NCBI GenBank assembly: GCA_910584915.1
Contig: CAJUDM010000016.1
Span: 1 to 64,000 of the forward strand
Length of the DNA stretch: 64,000 nt
Reading direction: 5' to 3'
From: an uncultured Lachnospiraceae bacterium
Lineage (GTDB): Bacteria; Bacillota; Clostridia; Lachnospirales; Lachnospiraceae
The notes beneath the pieces were generated by a model. The model was given only the letters and a program-made list of their open reading frames with translations, made no database searches and was not told where the DNA came from. Made by a program: the position numbers and the translations under genes. Shown piece by piece: positions 33,068 through 42,383 of the stretch (position 1 is its first letter; every line of letters begins with the position of its first letter).

Positions 33068-34327
33068 CTACTCTTTTATCCAGGGTCCCGGAATGCAACC
33101 GGCATCTTTTCCATCCACTTCTATGTTCTTCATCCACCCCATTTCACTTCCATCATCATTATAATAATTATATTCATAACTTCCTGTAACAATTTTTTCA
33201 TTATTTACCTGATATCTGCTTTCAGATTTAAACGAATCCCACCAGTCCAACCAATCAAATATATCAATATCTTCTATCACTTTAACATTCCCATCCTCAT
33301 ATCCATTTTTATAACTACTAATTGTTTTTTCTCTATCAAAGCACTTTCCTGTATTAGCCCCTCTTTCATGATTAGCATAAGTTGTGCATTCACTTTCATG
33401 TATTCTTATATCTGTCCCCTGTCCATTTGGCATCCCATTTTTCCATTCCCCTTCATATATTAAATATTCAATAATTCCAAACTCATTATCATCACCATAA
33501 ACCACATACCACTTCCCGATTGTCTCATAACTTCCCCCTGTCTTTTCCCCATAATAGAAACACGGAATTTCTTCACCATCGTATCTTTCCGTCTTCTGCA
33601 TATCCAAAACGATTCCATTCTCCACATCCCCGGTCGGACTATAAGACCCTTCCACTTCTATCAGATTTTCCCTCCAGACATACTCTACAACAACCTCCTC
33701 CTCTTCCCCTGCCTCTAATTTTTCATATAACGGTTTTAATGCCGCTTCTACTTTTCTTCTTTCTTCTGTCTCTGTTTGCGCCGCCTCTTCCGCCCGCCGT
33801 CTTTCCTCTTCCTCTCTCTTAATTCTATCCAATTCACGTTCTATTTCTTTCAGTTTTTCTTCCAGTCTCACATCAGAGATTTTTTCCATCCCCTGCTCCA
33901 GAACCTCCTTTGCCCTTTCCGGTTCTCCAAGCCCAACATACGCATCCGCAGCACCTATATATGCATCCATACTCATCGGATCTATCTCTATCGCCTTTGT
34001 AAACGCAACTACCGCCTGCTCAAAATCCATCTCTTCCAGATAGCGGTTACCTAAATCCAACTGCTCCGCAAGACGCCTTGCAGGAGCATTGTAAATACCG
34101 ATACCGATCAATACAGCAGCTATCACCGCAAATACTGTCACTATTGAAATTATGATTCCTTTTTTATTTTTTTCCTTTTTCACCTTTTCCTCATTGTCCA
34201 CTGTCTCTTCCGATGCATCCGTCTGCGACAAATCTGCCATCACAGATTTTGCCCCACAATAAGGACAATATTGATCCTCTTCTTCTATTTTCTTTCCGCA
34301 GTTTCCGCAAAACATATCCTTCGTCAT
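33068..34327 (-). CDS. Zinc-ribbon / TM / TPR protein with MORN-like C-terminus
   Basis: A 419-residue member of the local paralogue family. An N-terminal zinc ribbon (MFCGNCG..CPYCG, about 5-28), a TM helix (about 58-80), two TPR units (about 90-160, LAEQLDLGNRYLEEMDFEQ), a long charged coiled coil (about 165-205) and a C-terminal region with a MORN-like repeat (YEGEWKNGMPNGQG) follow. It is most like the protein at 41151-42302 over its full length. The start at 34327 (MTKDMF) has AGAGGAAAC before it. With the ribbon inside the cell, the TPR and MORN parts are probably extracytoplasmic. Function unknown. Confidence 0.8.
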   Translation of the reverse strand: MTKDMFCGNCGKKIEEEDQYCPYCGAKSVMADLSQTDASEETVDNEEKVKKEKNKKGIIISIVTVFAVIAAVLIGIGIYNAPARRLAEQLDLGNRYLEEMDFEQAVVAFTKAIEIDPMSMDAYIGAADAYVGLGEPERAKEVLEQGMEKISDVRLEEKLKEIERELDRIKREEEERRRAEEAAQTETEERRKVEAALKPLYEKLEAGEEEEVVVEYVWRENLIEVEGSYSPTGDVENGIVLDMQKTERYDGEEIPCFYYGEKTGGSYETIGKWYVVYGDDNEFGIIEYLIYEGEWKNGMPNGQGTDIRIHESECTTYANHERGANTGKCFDREKTISSYKNGYEDGNVKVIEDIDIFDWLDWWDSFKSESRYQVNNEKIVTGSYEYNYYNDDGSEMGWMKNIEVDGKDAGCIPGPWIKE

Positions 34328-34353
34328 GTTTCCTCTCGTCTCTTCCTCTCTGA

Positions 34354-35718
34354 TCAATCCCATGCATTATTGCTAAAAGAACATGTGTCGAACGTCACTG
34401 TCTCCTCATTTCCGTTGTTTAATAATGTAGGATTATAATTGCTGTCAAAAGTACAATCTGAAAAAGAAAGTGCGCTTCCTGATTCATATGTGTTAATCGC
34501 ATAAGCACGTGGCTCTCTATAACCATTTCTCGAAAAAGTACATCTTTTAAAAGTCGCGGTAGTCTCATAACAATCCATAATATACTCTGAACAATCACGA
34601 ATAACACAGTCCTCTGCCTCGATCATACTGCTGCCCGAATAAAATCCAGATTGTCCACATCCAAACAAATCACAGTTTATAAGAAATATTTCCGACTCAT
34701 AAACATCTAAGACCCCCCATGTGCATGACATTTCGACTGGTATATCATGTCCTATCACAAGATTTTTCAAAGTCAGTCCTTTACTGCCATAAATCTCAAC
34801 AACCGTATCCTCTTCAGAATCACCTAATAAACGTGTTCCTTCAGTTCCCTGTATCACCACATTTTCAAGATTGTTTAAATACAATCCCCACCCTACATCA
34901 TAGTCTTTCCCATCCAACATAAGAGTGCAGTTAGAGGCACCATTTGCTACTATATTTTCCAATTCCGTCACACTATGAATATTAATCACATTCTCTGTAT
35001 CCGGTATATCTTCTGGTATATCTTCCTCTATATTTTCTATCTCATCAGTGACTAATTCATTTTCTTCTGCTTCCGGAACTTCACTATACGAAATATCATC
35101 CAATTTATCTACAATGAGCTGTTCATCTGCTGCTTTTTTCAGCCCTTTCTGTAATATGGCTTTCGCTTTATCATACTGTTCCATCCTGATATAGATATCC
35201 GCGATCCTTATGTATGCTTCTGTGATCGTCTCATCAATCTCCAATGCCATCTCATAATCCGCCAAAGCTGCAGCTATGTTTTCCTCAGATCCACCCAGGC
35301 CTTCATAAGCTTTGCCCCGTCCCATGTACGCATCTGCACAATTCGAATCGATTTCGATTGCCTTTGTAAATTCTACGATGGCCTGCTCGTAATCCTCCTC
35401 CAACAGATATTTCTGTCCTAAATCCAATGCTCTTGCCAGACGATTTTCCGGCCTGTTATAAATGCCGAAACCGATCAATACTGCCAGCGCCGCAGCGATT
35501 ACTACAATTGCAGCAATTATAAGCCCCCATTTCGGGTTCTTCTCTTTTATTTTTCCTTTGTTTTTTAAAGTATTTTCTTTCGGAATGTTCACTTGTCTGT
35601 TCACGTTTCGCTGAGCATTCTCTATTCGGGCGTATACGCTTCCATCTACTTTTGTCCCGCAGTGCGTGCAAAATCTGGCACTGTTTTCAATTAGTTTTCC
35701 GCAATTTTCGCAATACAT
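34354..35718 (-). CDS. Zinc-ribbon / TM / TPR protein with beta-helix C-terminus
   Basis: A 454-residue paralogue. The zinc ribbon MYCENCG..CTHCG (1-22), a TM helix (about 66-87) and three TPR units (about 92-205) are followed by an acidic linker and a right-handed beta-helix-like domain (about 250-450) with repeated short strands and Cys/Asn steps (FINCDLFGCGQSG, EAEDCVIRDCS, FKRCTFSRNG, SFSDCTFDSN). Beta-helices often bind or cut polysaccharide, but no catalytic site is recognised. The N-terminal half is closely related to that of the protein at 55968-57041 (LALDLGQKYLLEEDYEQ-type TPR). Function unknown. Confidence 0.8.
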   Translation of the reverse strand: MYCENCGKLIENSARFCTHCGTKVDGSVYARIENAQRNVNRQVNIPKENTLKNKGKIKEKNPKWGLIIAAIVVIAAALAVLIGFGIYNRPENRLARALDLGQKYLLEEDYEQAIVEFTKAIEIDSNCADAYMGRGKAYEGLGGSEENIAAALADYEMALEIDETITEAYIRIADIYIRMEQYDKAKAILQKGLKKAADEQLIVDKLDDISYSEVPEAEENELVTDEIENIEEDIPEDIPDTENVINIHSVTELENIVANGASNCTLMLDGKDYDVGWGLYLNNLENVVIQGTEGTRLLGDSEEDTVVEIYGSKGLTLKNLVIGHDIPVEMSCTWGVLDVYESEIFLINCDLFGCGQSGFYSGSSMIEAEDCVIRDCSEYIMDCYETTATFKRCTFSRNGYREPRAYAINTYESGSALSFSDCTFDSNYNPTLLNNGNEETVTFDTCSFSNNAWD

Positions 35719-35787
35719 CTTATATGTCCTTCCTGTCTTTTATTTTTTATCTGACGAATTGCTTTTATCAGATTGCATCTTTCTATC

Positions 35788-36915
35788 TTACATCACTCTT
35801 AAGATACCTTGTACTATAGATAAAAACGATACTGTATCGTTATAAAACCCTATAGATAAATTCCACGCATCATTCCCCTTTTCTGAACCTATCACCGCTA
35901 TATTATAATCTACTTTTTCACTATCACATTTATCACACAATGTATAACCATACTGCGATTCAAATTCAAAATGACTCACTCCCTCTTCTTCCATTTTTAA
36001 AACAATTTGCTTTATTCCTAAAACCTCTAATGCATCCTCATAAGATGTTCTATTAATGTTAACTTTTCCTTTAAATAACGAAAGTTCATCGACTGGGAGT
36101 TCACCATTATTTGCATCAACCCCCATCCAAATATAATTTTCGTCATCAAAGCAATAAAGATTATCTGCATAAACCCATAATTCACTGCCACAGTATACAA
36201 ACTCCAATGTTCTATCATCTAAACGATTGTAACTCCATCCTATGTAATTTCCCATTTCCTCTACCCCTGGAGTCTCAGACATTATCATTGACACTTCCTG
36301 TTCAATATCATCAATATGATTCCCGTCTATCACACTATACCCAGCAATCGTAAAATCCTCCGGCGAAAATCCCAGTTCAAAATAAGGAAGTGCATCCTCC
36401 CCATTTTCTTCCAATACAGTTTCATCTATTTCTTCTATTTCACCACCTTCTCTCTCCCTCAATTCCTCCAACATCTCCAAAATTTCTTCATCTGATGTCA
36501 ACTCATATCCTTTTTCCAGTACTGTAATCGCCTCATCCTCATTACCCAATCCGACATACGCCTCTGCCGCACCTATATACGCATCTACACTCATCGGGTC
36601 AATCTCAATCGCCTTCGTAAACGCAACAACTGCCTGCTCGTAATCCATCTCATCCAGATAACGATTACCTAAATCCAACTGTTCCGCCAGACGCCTTGCC
36701 GGAGCATTATGAAGCCAGACGCCAACAAAAACAGCAACCGCCGTCACAGCCATGATAACCGCAGCAATGATCCCCTTCCTAAATTTCTTTTGTCTATCTG
36801 CACCCTCCTTCACTGAAACCGCACCAATGTTTGTTTCTTCCTCCACTTTCTCTCCACAATATGTACAAAATTCAGAATCCTTATCTATCTCATTCCCGCA
36901 GTTCTTACAATACAT
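35788..36915 (-). CDS. Zinc-ribbon / TM / TPR protein, variant A
   Basis: A 375-residue paralogue. The zinc ribbon MYCKNCG..CTYCG (1-22), a TM helix (about 48-68) and two TPR units (about 75-145) precede an acidic linker and an unrecognised C-terminal domain of about 190 residues beginning ELGFSPEDFTIAGYSV and containing FESQYGYTLCDKC. The same C-terminal domain type is found at 37073-38233 and 55968-57041. Its first 150 codons are almost identical in DNA to those of the next gene, which points to a recent tandem duplication. AAATGTATTG is preceded by GGGGGAG. Confidence 0.8.
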   Translation of the reverse strand: MYCKNCGNEIDKDSEFCTYCGEKVEEETNIGAVSVKEGADRQKKFRKGIIAAVIMAVTAVAVFVGVWLHNAPARRLAEQLDLGNRYLDEMDYEQAVVAFTKAIEIDPMSVDAYIGAAEAYVGLGNEDEAITVLEKGYELTSDEEILEMLEELREREGGEIEEIDETVLEENGEDALPYFELGFSPEDFTIAGYSVIDGNHIDDIEQEVSMIMSETPGVEEMGNYIGWSYNRLDDRTLEFVYCGSELWVYADNLYCFDDENYIWMGVDANNGELPVDELSLFKGKVNINRTSYEDALEVLGIKQIVLKMEEEGVSHFEFESQYGYTLCDKCDSEKVDYNIAVIGSEKGNDAWNLSIGFYNDTVSFLSIVQGILRVM

Positions 36916-37072
36916 TTTCTCCCCCAGTCCTTTTATCTTTTTAGTCTGCTCTATCCTTTATTTTTCTCTATTTTACCAGGCAATAGCACAAGCCCTATAA
37001 TATAAACGTTTCTTTTATATTTTCCTATTGCATTTTCTGAATATAAATCCACATCCATGATAATGTATTCCG

Positions 37073-38233
37073 TTATTGGTTACTTGCCAAATCACTACTT
37101 CTCATCCCAATACTACATAATACATTATCATGAAAACCTATCGTTAATTCATATTGTATTTCTTCCCACTGCAAATCTACATAATAAATATTTTCTTGCC
37201 AATCTCTGTCTAGATCATCATCAAATTTTCCACATTCTCCGACTCCATATTGTGACTCAAACATAAGCCATTTATCTTCTGTTTCTTCCATAGCCTCAAT
37301 TAATTGCCGAATACCCAGAATATCCAAAACTTCTTCATAATATGTTACATTAGGAATTATTTCCCCTTTATATAAAGGAAATTCACTTACAGCAGCCACT
37401 TCTCTACCAGAAGCATTCACCTCTATTGAAATGCTCGAACCGCTAATCTCATAGCCTACTAACCACCAATCTACAGTATTCTCCTGCTGATGATAGAATA
37501 ACTCAATCCTTTCTCCTGTATTCTCCATCATTTCTCCAGAATTTCTATAGTAATACCATTCTGCCATAGGATTATTGAGCATATTGGGCATCACAGCTGC
37601 CGCTGCCTGTTCAACATCATCCAAATGATCCCCATCCATCACACTATACCCGGCAATCGTAAAATCCTCCGGTGAAAACCCGAGTTCAAAATAAGGAAGC
37701 TCATCCTCCCCATCTTCTTCCGATATGGCTTCATCCATTTCTCCCGTTTCACCACCTTCTCTTTCCCTGCTCTCCCTCAATTCCTCCAACATCTCTAATA
37801 TTTTTTCATCAGACGTCAACTCATACCCTTTTTCCAATATTAGAATCGCCTCATCCTCATTACCCAGTCCAACATAAGCCTCCGCTGCACCCATATACGC
37901 ATCCACACTCATCGGATCTATCTCAATCGCCTTCGTAAATGCAACTACCGCCTGCTCATAATCCATCTCATCCAGATAGCGATTACCTAAATCCAACTGC
38001 TCTGCCAAGCACCTTGCCGGAACATTATGAAGCCAGACGCCAACAAAAACGGCAAGCACCATCACAGCTATGATAACTGCGACAATAATACCCTTCTTAA
38101 ATTTCTTTTGCCTGTCTGTATTCTCCTTCACTGAAACCGCATCAATGTTTGTTTCTTTCTCCACACTCTCTCCGCAATATGTACAAAATTCAGAATCCTT
38201 ATCTATCTCATTCCCGCAGTTCTTACAATACAT
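37073..38233 (-). CDS. Zinc-ribbon / TM / TPR protein, variant B
   Basis: A 386-residue paralogue directly upstream of variant A, with the same order: zinc ribbon MYCKNCG..CTYCG, TM helix, two TPR units, acidic linker, and the C-terminal domain starting ELGFSPEDFTIAGYSV. The ribbon-to-TPR part nearly matches variant A, whereas the last 170 residues have diverged strongly (for example FESQYGVGECGKFDDD against FESQYGYTLCDKCDSE). This suggests duplication followed by diversification of the exposed part. AGAGAGAAA precedes the ATG. Function unknown. Confidence 0.8.
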   Translation of the reverse strand: MYCKNCGNEIDKDSEFCTYCGESVEKETNIDAVSVKENTDRQKKFKKGIIVAVIIAVMVLAVFVGVWLHNVPARCLAEQLDLGNRYLDEMDYEQAVVAFTKAIEIDPMSVDAYMGAAEAYVGLGNEDEAILILEKGYELTSDEKILEMLEELRESREREGGETGEMDEAISEEDGEDELPYFELGFSPEDFTIAGYSVMDGDHLDDVEQAAAAVMPNMLNNPMAEWYYYRNSGEMMENTGERIELFYHQQENTVDWWLVGYEISGSSISIEVNASGREVAAVSEFPLYKGEIIPNVTYYEEVLDILGIRQLIEAMEETEDKWLMFESQYGVGECGKFDDDLDRDWQENIYYVDLQWEEIQYELTIGFHDNVLCSIGMRSSDLASNQ

Positions 38234-38357
38234 TTTCTCTCTCCTTCATACCTCCCCTTATTTATCCTATATATCCTCATGTATTCCCACATACTCCAAC
38301 CCATCTTCAGCATATTCCCCGCCGCATAATTCACCACTTTAAATACCATCCCGCACA

Positions 38358-41051
38358 TCACAGCCAATTCTCATTCTTCAGATCCTGCATCAGATTATCC
38401 AACATCTGCATCTCCTGATCATCCGCATTCCCACCATAGAGCTCCTTCGCCATATCGTAATACTCCTTCATCTGCTGATAATCTCGCTCCTCGTTCTCCT
38501 TATTCTGCTGTTTATCCGCCTCCAGATAGGCAAGCCGTTTATAGCCGATATAATTATCCGGATATTTCTCCACCATTTCCGTCAATATCTCTTCTGCTTT
38601 ATTAAAATCGCCCGTCTGCTCATACAGGATCCCGATATTTTCCATCATCTGTCTGGTGGAGTATCCGTTTTCATATAAAAACTCAAACTTCGAGACAGCC
38701 TTTTCATAATACTCCCCTCTTCTTCCTTCATCTGCTTCCGCTTTCCTGACATAGACGTCCGCAAGGCGTTCGCTGATATTCATGGCAGACGCCGCGCCTC
38801 CCGCCCTGTTCTCCTCCTGCTCCAAAAGCTCTATCTCCTGATCGATATAGTCTGTCCCCAACTGACAGTAAACCTTATCACACAGCAATACCGCCCTCTT
38901 CCTCAGACTATCGTCTTCCGTAAAAGCGATGGCTTTCAGCAGATGTTCCTTTGCCGCTTCGTTTTCTCCCTTTGCAAAAAGGATCTCTCCCTGCACCATA
39001 TATATGGAATCTTCCCCCAGATAAAGGGTGATTGCATGATCCAAAGCCTGCTCCGCCTTTGCGATTTCTCCCTGTTTTGCCAAGGCGATCGCATAGTCTC
39101 TGTAATATAGACTGTTTTTATCATACTTTTCTATTGCTTTTTCCAGATATAATTCCGCATCGGAATAATCCTCTTTCTCGATATAGCAATTCCCGAGTAT
39201 ATAATAGATATCACCCAGTCCATATTGATCTTCTTCACTTTCTACCTTATAATCAGGATTCTCCAACACATCCACTGCATAGGAGATACACTCCTCAAAA
39301 TCCCCCATCCCATACAGCCTGAGAACCTCCGAGCTGTAGGCTTCTATCCTCTCCGGCATGTCTTCCATCGCATCGGTCAGAATTAACGACGCCTCTCCAA
39401 AATTCCCCGCTTCTATATACTCCTTCGCCTGCACCATATTTCGGTTATAATTTGTATTCCTCTCTTTCTGCCGGATCCCAAAGCCGCTTCCCCATACAAA
39501 AGCTCCCACTATCAAAAACACAGCGGAAATAAGCTTTAAAATCCTGCGCCTTCTCTGATAGGCACGATACTCGGAATCCAACTCATAGATATGCTGCAAC
39601 GCATGCAAAAACTGACCACCATTCTGATAGCGGTCTTTCGGATCAAGTTCCGTCATTTTGTTTATGATCAGTGCAAAACCTTCGCTGATTGCAATATTAA
39701 TGCGGTCTATCGGAATTCGCTTTTCAAAATCTACAGACGGCTCTATACCCGTCAGCAAAAAGTACAGAGTAATGCCGAGACTGTATATATCCGATCTTGT
39801 GTCTATTCCCTTTCCGATATATTGCGTATATTTCGATGCACTTCCAACCGCTGCGCCCGTCCGGTCACCGCCTTGATATGATGGCAGTTCTTCCCCAGAA
39901 AGACTTTGACTTTCCACCTCCGTCCTGTCGCCAAACAGATTTTCCGTCAGAACCTCCGTAACATCGCTCTTATTCCCCGCCAATACCTCTGTTGTATTAT
40001 TCTTATTCCCTGCTAATACCTCTGTCGCGTTATTCAGATTTTCCGGCAATATTTCCGTAGTTCCATCAAAATCTGCGGACAATATTTCCGTAGCGTCACC
40101 TGGATTGCCCGGCAACCTTTCAGTGACATCACCCAAAACAGTCGACAGCCTTTCAGTGACACCACTCAAATCAGTCGATAATATCTCTGCAGCGCCGTTC
40201 AGATCATTCATCAATACCTCTGTCTCATCCCCCCGGCTATCCCTCAATACCCCCGTCGCATCATCTGCGCTTTCCGACAGCTTTCTGGTATAATTCTGCG
40301 TAAGCCTCCTGTACAGCACAGGATCCCTGTACTGCTCCGGCGGGGAAAAACCGGCGCTGATGCCGACCGCCGACTCCATAGTTCCCCCCATTGCAAGGGA
40401 AATATTAAAATCGATCAGGCAGACGTCCCCGTCCTGTGTCAGCATAATATTGGCAGGCTTAATATCACTGTGAACGATCGGTGGTTTCTGGCTATGCAAA
40501 TATTTGAGGGCCTCCCCCAACTGTTCCGCCCACTTTTTCACCTGTTTCTGAGAAAACCGCCCGTGTCTCTTTACCGCCTCATCCAGATTCTCCCCATGGA
40601 TGAAATCCATCACTGTATACACAGCGTTTTCCGTCTCAATAAAATCATAGACCCGCGGTAAATTCGGATGCTTTAACCCTTTCAGGATATCTGCTTCCTG
40701 CCGTATCTGAAGCTTTCCGCAGACTTCGTCCTTTATTTTTTTCACGACCACATCTGCCTGAAGCCGCAGATGTCTCGCCTGATAGACGATACCGCCGCCG
40801 CCGGAGCCTATCTCCCCGATGATCTCATAGGTATCCCCCAATACCATTCCCGCTTTCAGAGGCATTCCCAGTTCATGTTCATCAGAATCAGCTCTTTTTG
40901 TCTGATACTCTAATATCTCGGTCTCATCACCAAGCGACTGCATATCTAACACCAGCGTCTTTTCTCCGTTTTTCTCACCAATCTTGGCTCCGCAATATGT
41001 ACAAAACCTGACGTCTTCCTCTAACTCTTTTCCGCAATTTTCGCAATACAT
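38358..41051 (-). CDS. Ser/Thr protein kinase with zinc ribbon, internal Thr-repeat array and TPR tail
   Basis: An 897-residue kinase. The zinc ribbon MYCENCG..CTYCG (1-22) matches the neighbouring TPR proteins. The kinase domain (about 74-488) shows the Gly loop GEIGSGGGGIVYQAR, Lys in VVVKKIK, catalytic loop VHSDIKPANIML (HSD in place of HRD), DFN in place of DFG, and the APE-like SPPEQ. Between SPPEQ and DIYSLGITLYFLLTG about 170 residues are inserted, holding an 11-residue tandem repeat with T-E-[VIR]-L at each step. A TM helix (about 505-525) leads to a C-terminal TPR region (about 530-880). No PASTA domains. The start at 41051 follows the ribbon consensus. Likely partners are the FHA and PP2C proteins at 42.8-45.1 kb. 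Confidence 0.9.
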   Translation of the reverse strand: MYCENCGKELEEDVRFCTYCGAKIGEKNGEKTLVLDMQSLGDETEILEYQTKRADSDEHELGMPLKAGMVLGDTYEIIGEIGSGGGGIVYQARHLRLQADVVVKKIKDEVCGKLQIRQEADILKGLKHPNLPRVYDFIETENAVYTVMDFIHGENLDEAVKRHGRFSQKQVKKWAEQLGEALKYLHSQKPPIVHSDIKPANIMLTQDGDVCLIDFNISLAMGGTMESAVGISAGFSPPEQYRDPVLYRRLTQNYTRKLSESADDATGVLRDSRGDETEVLMNDLNGAAEILSTDLSGVTERLSTVLGDVTERLPGNPGDATEILSADFDGTTEILPENLNNATEVLAGNKNNTTEVLAGNKSDVTEVLTENLFGDRTEVESQSLSGEELPSYQGGDRTGAAVGSASKYTQYIGKGIDTRSDIYSLGITLYFLLTGIEPSVDFEKRIPIDRINIAISEGFALIINKMTELDPKDRYQNGGQFLHALQHIYELDSEYRAYQRRRRILKLISAVFLIVGAFVWGSGFGIRQKERNTNYNRNMVQAKEYIEAGNFGEASLILTDAMEDMPERIEAYSSEVLRLYGMGDFEECISYAVDVLENPDYKVESEEDQYGLGDIYYILGNCYIEKEDYSDAELYLEKAIEKYDKNSLYYRDYAIALAKQGEIAKAEQALDHAITLYLGEDSIYMVQGEILFAKGENEAAKEHLLKAIAFTEDDSLRKRAVLLCDKVYCQLGTDYIDQEIELLEQEENRAGGAASAMNISERLADVYVRKAEADEGRRGEYYEKAVSKFEFLYENGYSTRQMMENIGILYEQTGDFNKAEEILTEMVEKYPDNYIGYKRLAYLEADKQQNKENEERDYQQMKEYYDMAKELYGGNADDQEMQMLDNLMQDLKNENWL
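39912..40262 (-). repeat. 33-base tandem repeat coding the TE[VIR]L array inside the kinase
   Basis: Ten units of exactly 33 bases and one of 36 (plus reading AATA..TCTGT.. at each step) encode 11-residue repeats. The Thr (or Ala once) falls at residues 266, 277, 288 (Ala), 299, 310, 321, 332, 343, 354, 365 and 377 of the kinase numbered from 41051. Units have diverged in sequence while keeping the motif, so selection on the motif is likely. Confidence 0.92.
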
Positions 41052-41150
41052 TTTCTGCGCCCTCATACTGCCTGTTTATCTGTCAGTTTAAATTCATATA
41101 ATTATCTCATTTTTAAAATATTTTTCCGACTAAATCTTCTGTGAGATATT

Positions 41151-42302
41151 CTATTCCTCTATCCATGGACCATAGACATATTCAACATCCTCTCCATCCA
41201 CTTGAGTAGCTTGCCACCCTGTTTCACTTCCGTCATCGTAAAACCAATTATTTTCACCACTCCCGACAACTTTTCTATCCTTCGCAACATATCTATTTTC
41301 TATTTTCAAATACCTCCACCAATCAAACCAGTCAAATATATCCATATAATGCGTTTGTTGAACGTTTCCATCCACATAGCCATCTTTAAAATCACTGACT
41401 ATTATGTCTCTATTAATGCCATTTCCTGTATTTTCAATCCCACCATCCATTCCATGATTTGTATAAGACCCCCCTCTTATATACATCAGCACACCAGGAC
41501 CATTCGGCATCCCATTCTTCCATTCCCCTTCATATTTTTTAAATTCCAAAATACCTGTTTCATCATCATTGCCATCAATAACATACCAGCTTCCCGTCGT
41601 CTCATAACTGTTGTCCGTCTTTTCACCAAAGAAGAAATAATCATAATACATATCTAAGACAATCCCATTTTCCACATCTCCTGTCGGACTATAGGAACCC
41701 TCAATTTCTATCAGCCCTTCTTCCCAGACATAATTTATAATAGCCTCGTCCTCTTCGCCCGCCTCCAGTTTTTCATACAGAGGCTTTAGTGCTGCTTCTG
41801 CTTTTTTCCTTTCCTCCGCTTCCTGCTTCGCTTTTTCTTCCGCTTTTTTCTGTTCTTCTATTTCTTTTTCAATTCTGTCTATTTCGATCTGCTTATCTTT
41901 TAACTTTTCCGCCATGTTTACATCTGTAACATTTTCTATCCCTTGCTCTAAAACTGCTTTCGCACTCTCAAAATCTTCGAGTCCAATGTATGCATCTGCA
42001 GCCCCCAAATACGCATCCGTATTCGTCGGGTCTATCTCTATTGCTTTTGTAAAAGCCACCACGGCCTGTTCATAATCCATTTCATCCAGATAACGGTTCC
42101 CCAAGTCGAGCTGCTCTGCCAGACGTTTTGCCGGCGCGTTATAGATATTGACTCCGATAATAACAGCAAACACTATAAGTATTGCCGTCATCGATACTAT
42201 AACTGTTCTCTTAGTTTTTTCTGCTCTGTATTCCTTTGTACCCCTCTGCACATCTGCCAGAACTCCCTCGGTATTTTCTTTCTCATTTCTTTCGTGGTGC
42301 AT
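41151..42302 (-). CDS. TM / TPR protein with MORN-like C-terminus, no zinc ribbon
   Basis: A 383-residue paralogue of the protein at 33068-34327. It lacks the N-terminal zinc ribbon; the first 30 residues are charged, followed by a TM helix (about 35-57), two TPR units (about 65-130), a Lys/Glu coiled coil and the MORN-like region (YEGEWKNGMPNGPG). The C-terminal FDWFDWWRYLK block and the closing YGPWIEE match the paralogue. The start at 42302 has GGAGG 6 bases upstream. It is transcribed divergently from the PilD N-domain gene. Function unknown. Confidence 0.8.
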   Translation of the reverse strand: MHHERNEKENTEGVLADVQRGTKEYRAEKTKRTVIVSMTAILIVFAVIIGVNIYNAPAKRLAEQLDLGNRYLDEMDYEQAVVAFTKAIEIDPTNTDAYLGAADAYIGLEDFESAKAVLEQGIENVTDVNMAEKLKDKQIEIDRIEKEIEEQKKAEEKAKQEAEERKKAEAALKPLYEKLEAGEEDEAIINYVWEEGLIEIEGSYSPTGDVENGIVLDMYYDYFFFGEKTDNSYETTGSWYVIDGNDDETGILEFKKYEGEWKNGMPNGPGVLMYIRGGSYTNHGMDGGIENTGNGINRDIIVSDFKDGYVDGNVQQTHYMDIFDWFDWWRYLKIENRYVAKDRKVVGSGENNWFYDDGSETGWQATQVDGEDVEYVYGPWIEE

Positions 42303-42323
42303 TTCTGTCCTCCAAATATATTT

Positions 42324-42352
42324 TTTACAATCCCATCTCCCCATGCTATAAT
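42324..42352 (+). promoter_or_regulatory. Promoter of the PilD N-domain gene
   Basis: TTTACA (42324-42329) and TATAAT (42347-42352) are spaced by 17 bases, with an extended TGC before the -10 box. The start codon follows 31 bases later, with AAAGGAG between. Confidence 0.85.
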
Positions 42353-42383
42353 AAAATCACTTTTATAAAAGGAGTAACCTTCT

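Noticed and set aside
39912..40262. Kinase repeat considered as CRISPR-like or as an assembly artefact
   Set aside because: The 33-base units are diverged, contiguous and keep the reading frame and the T-E motif.
33068..42302. Genomic island or prophage
   Set aside because: The block is more AT-rich than its neighbours by eye, but no integrase, attachment repeats, tRNA or phage genes are present.
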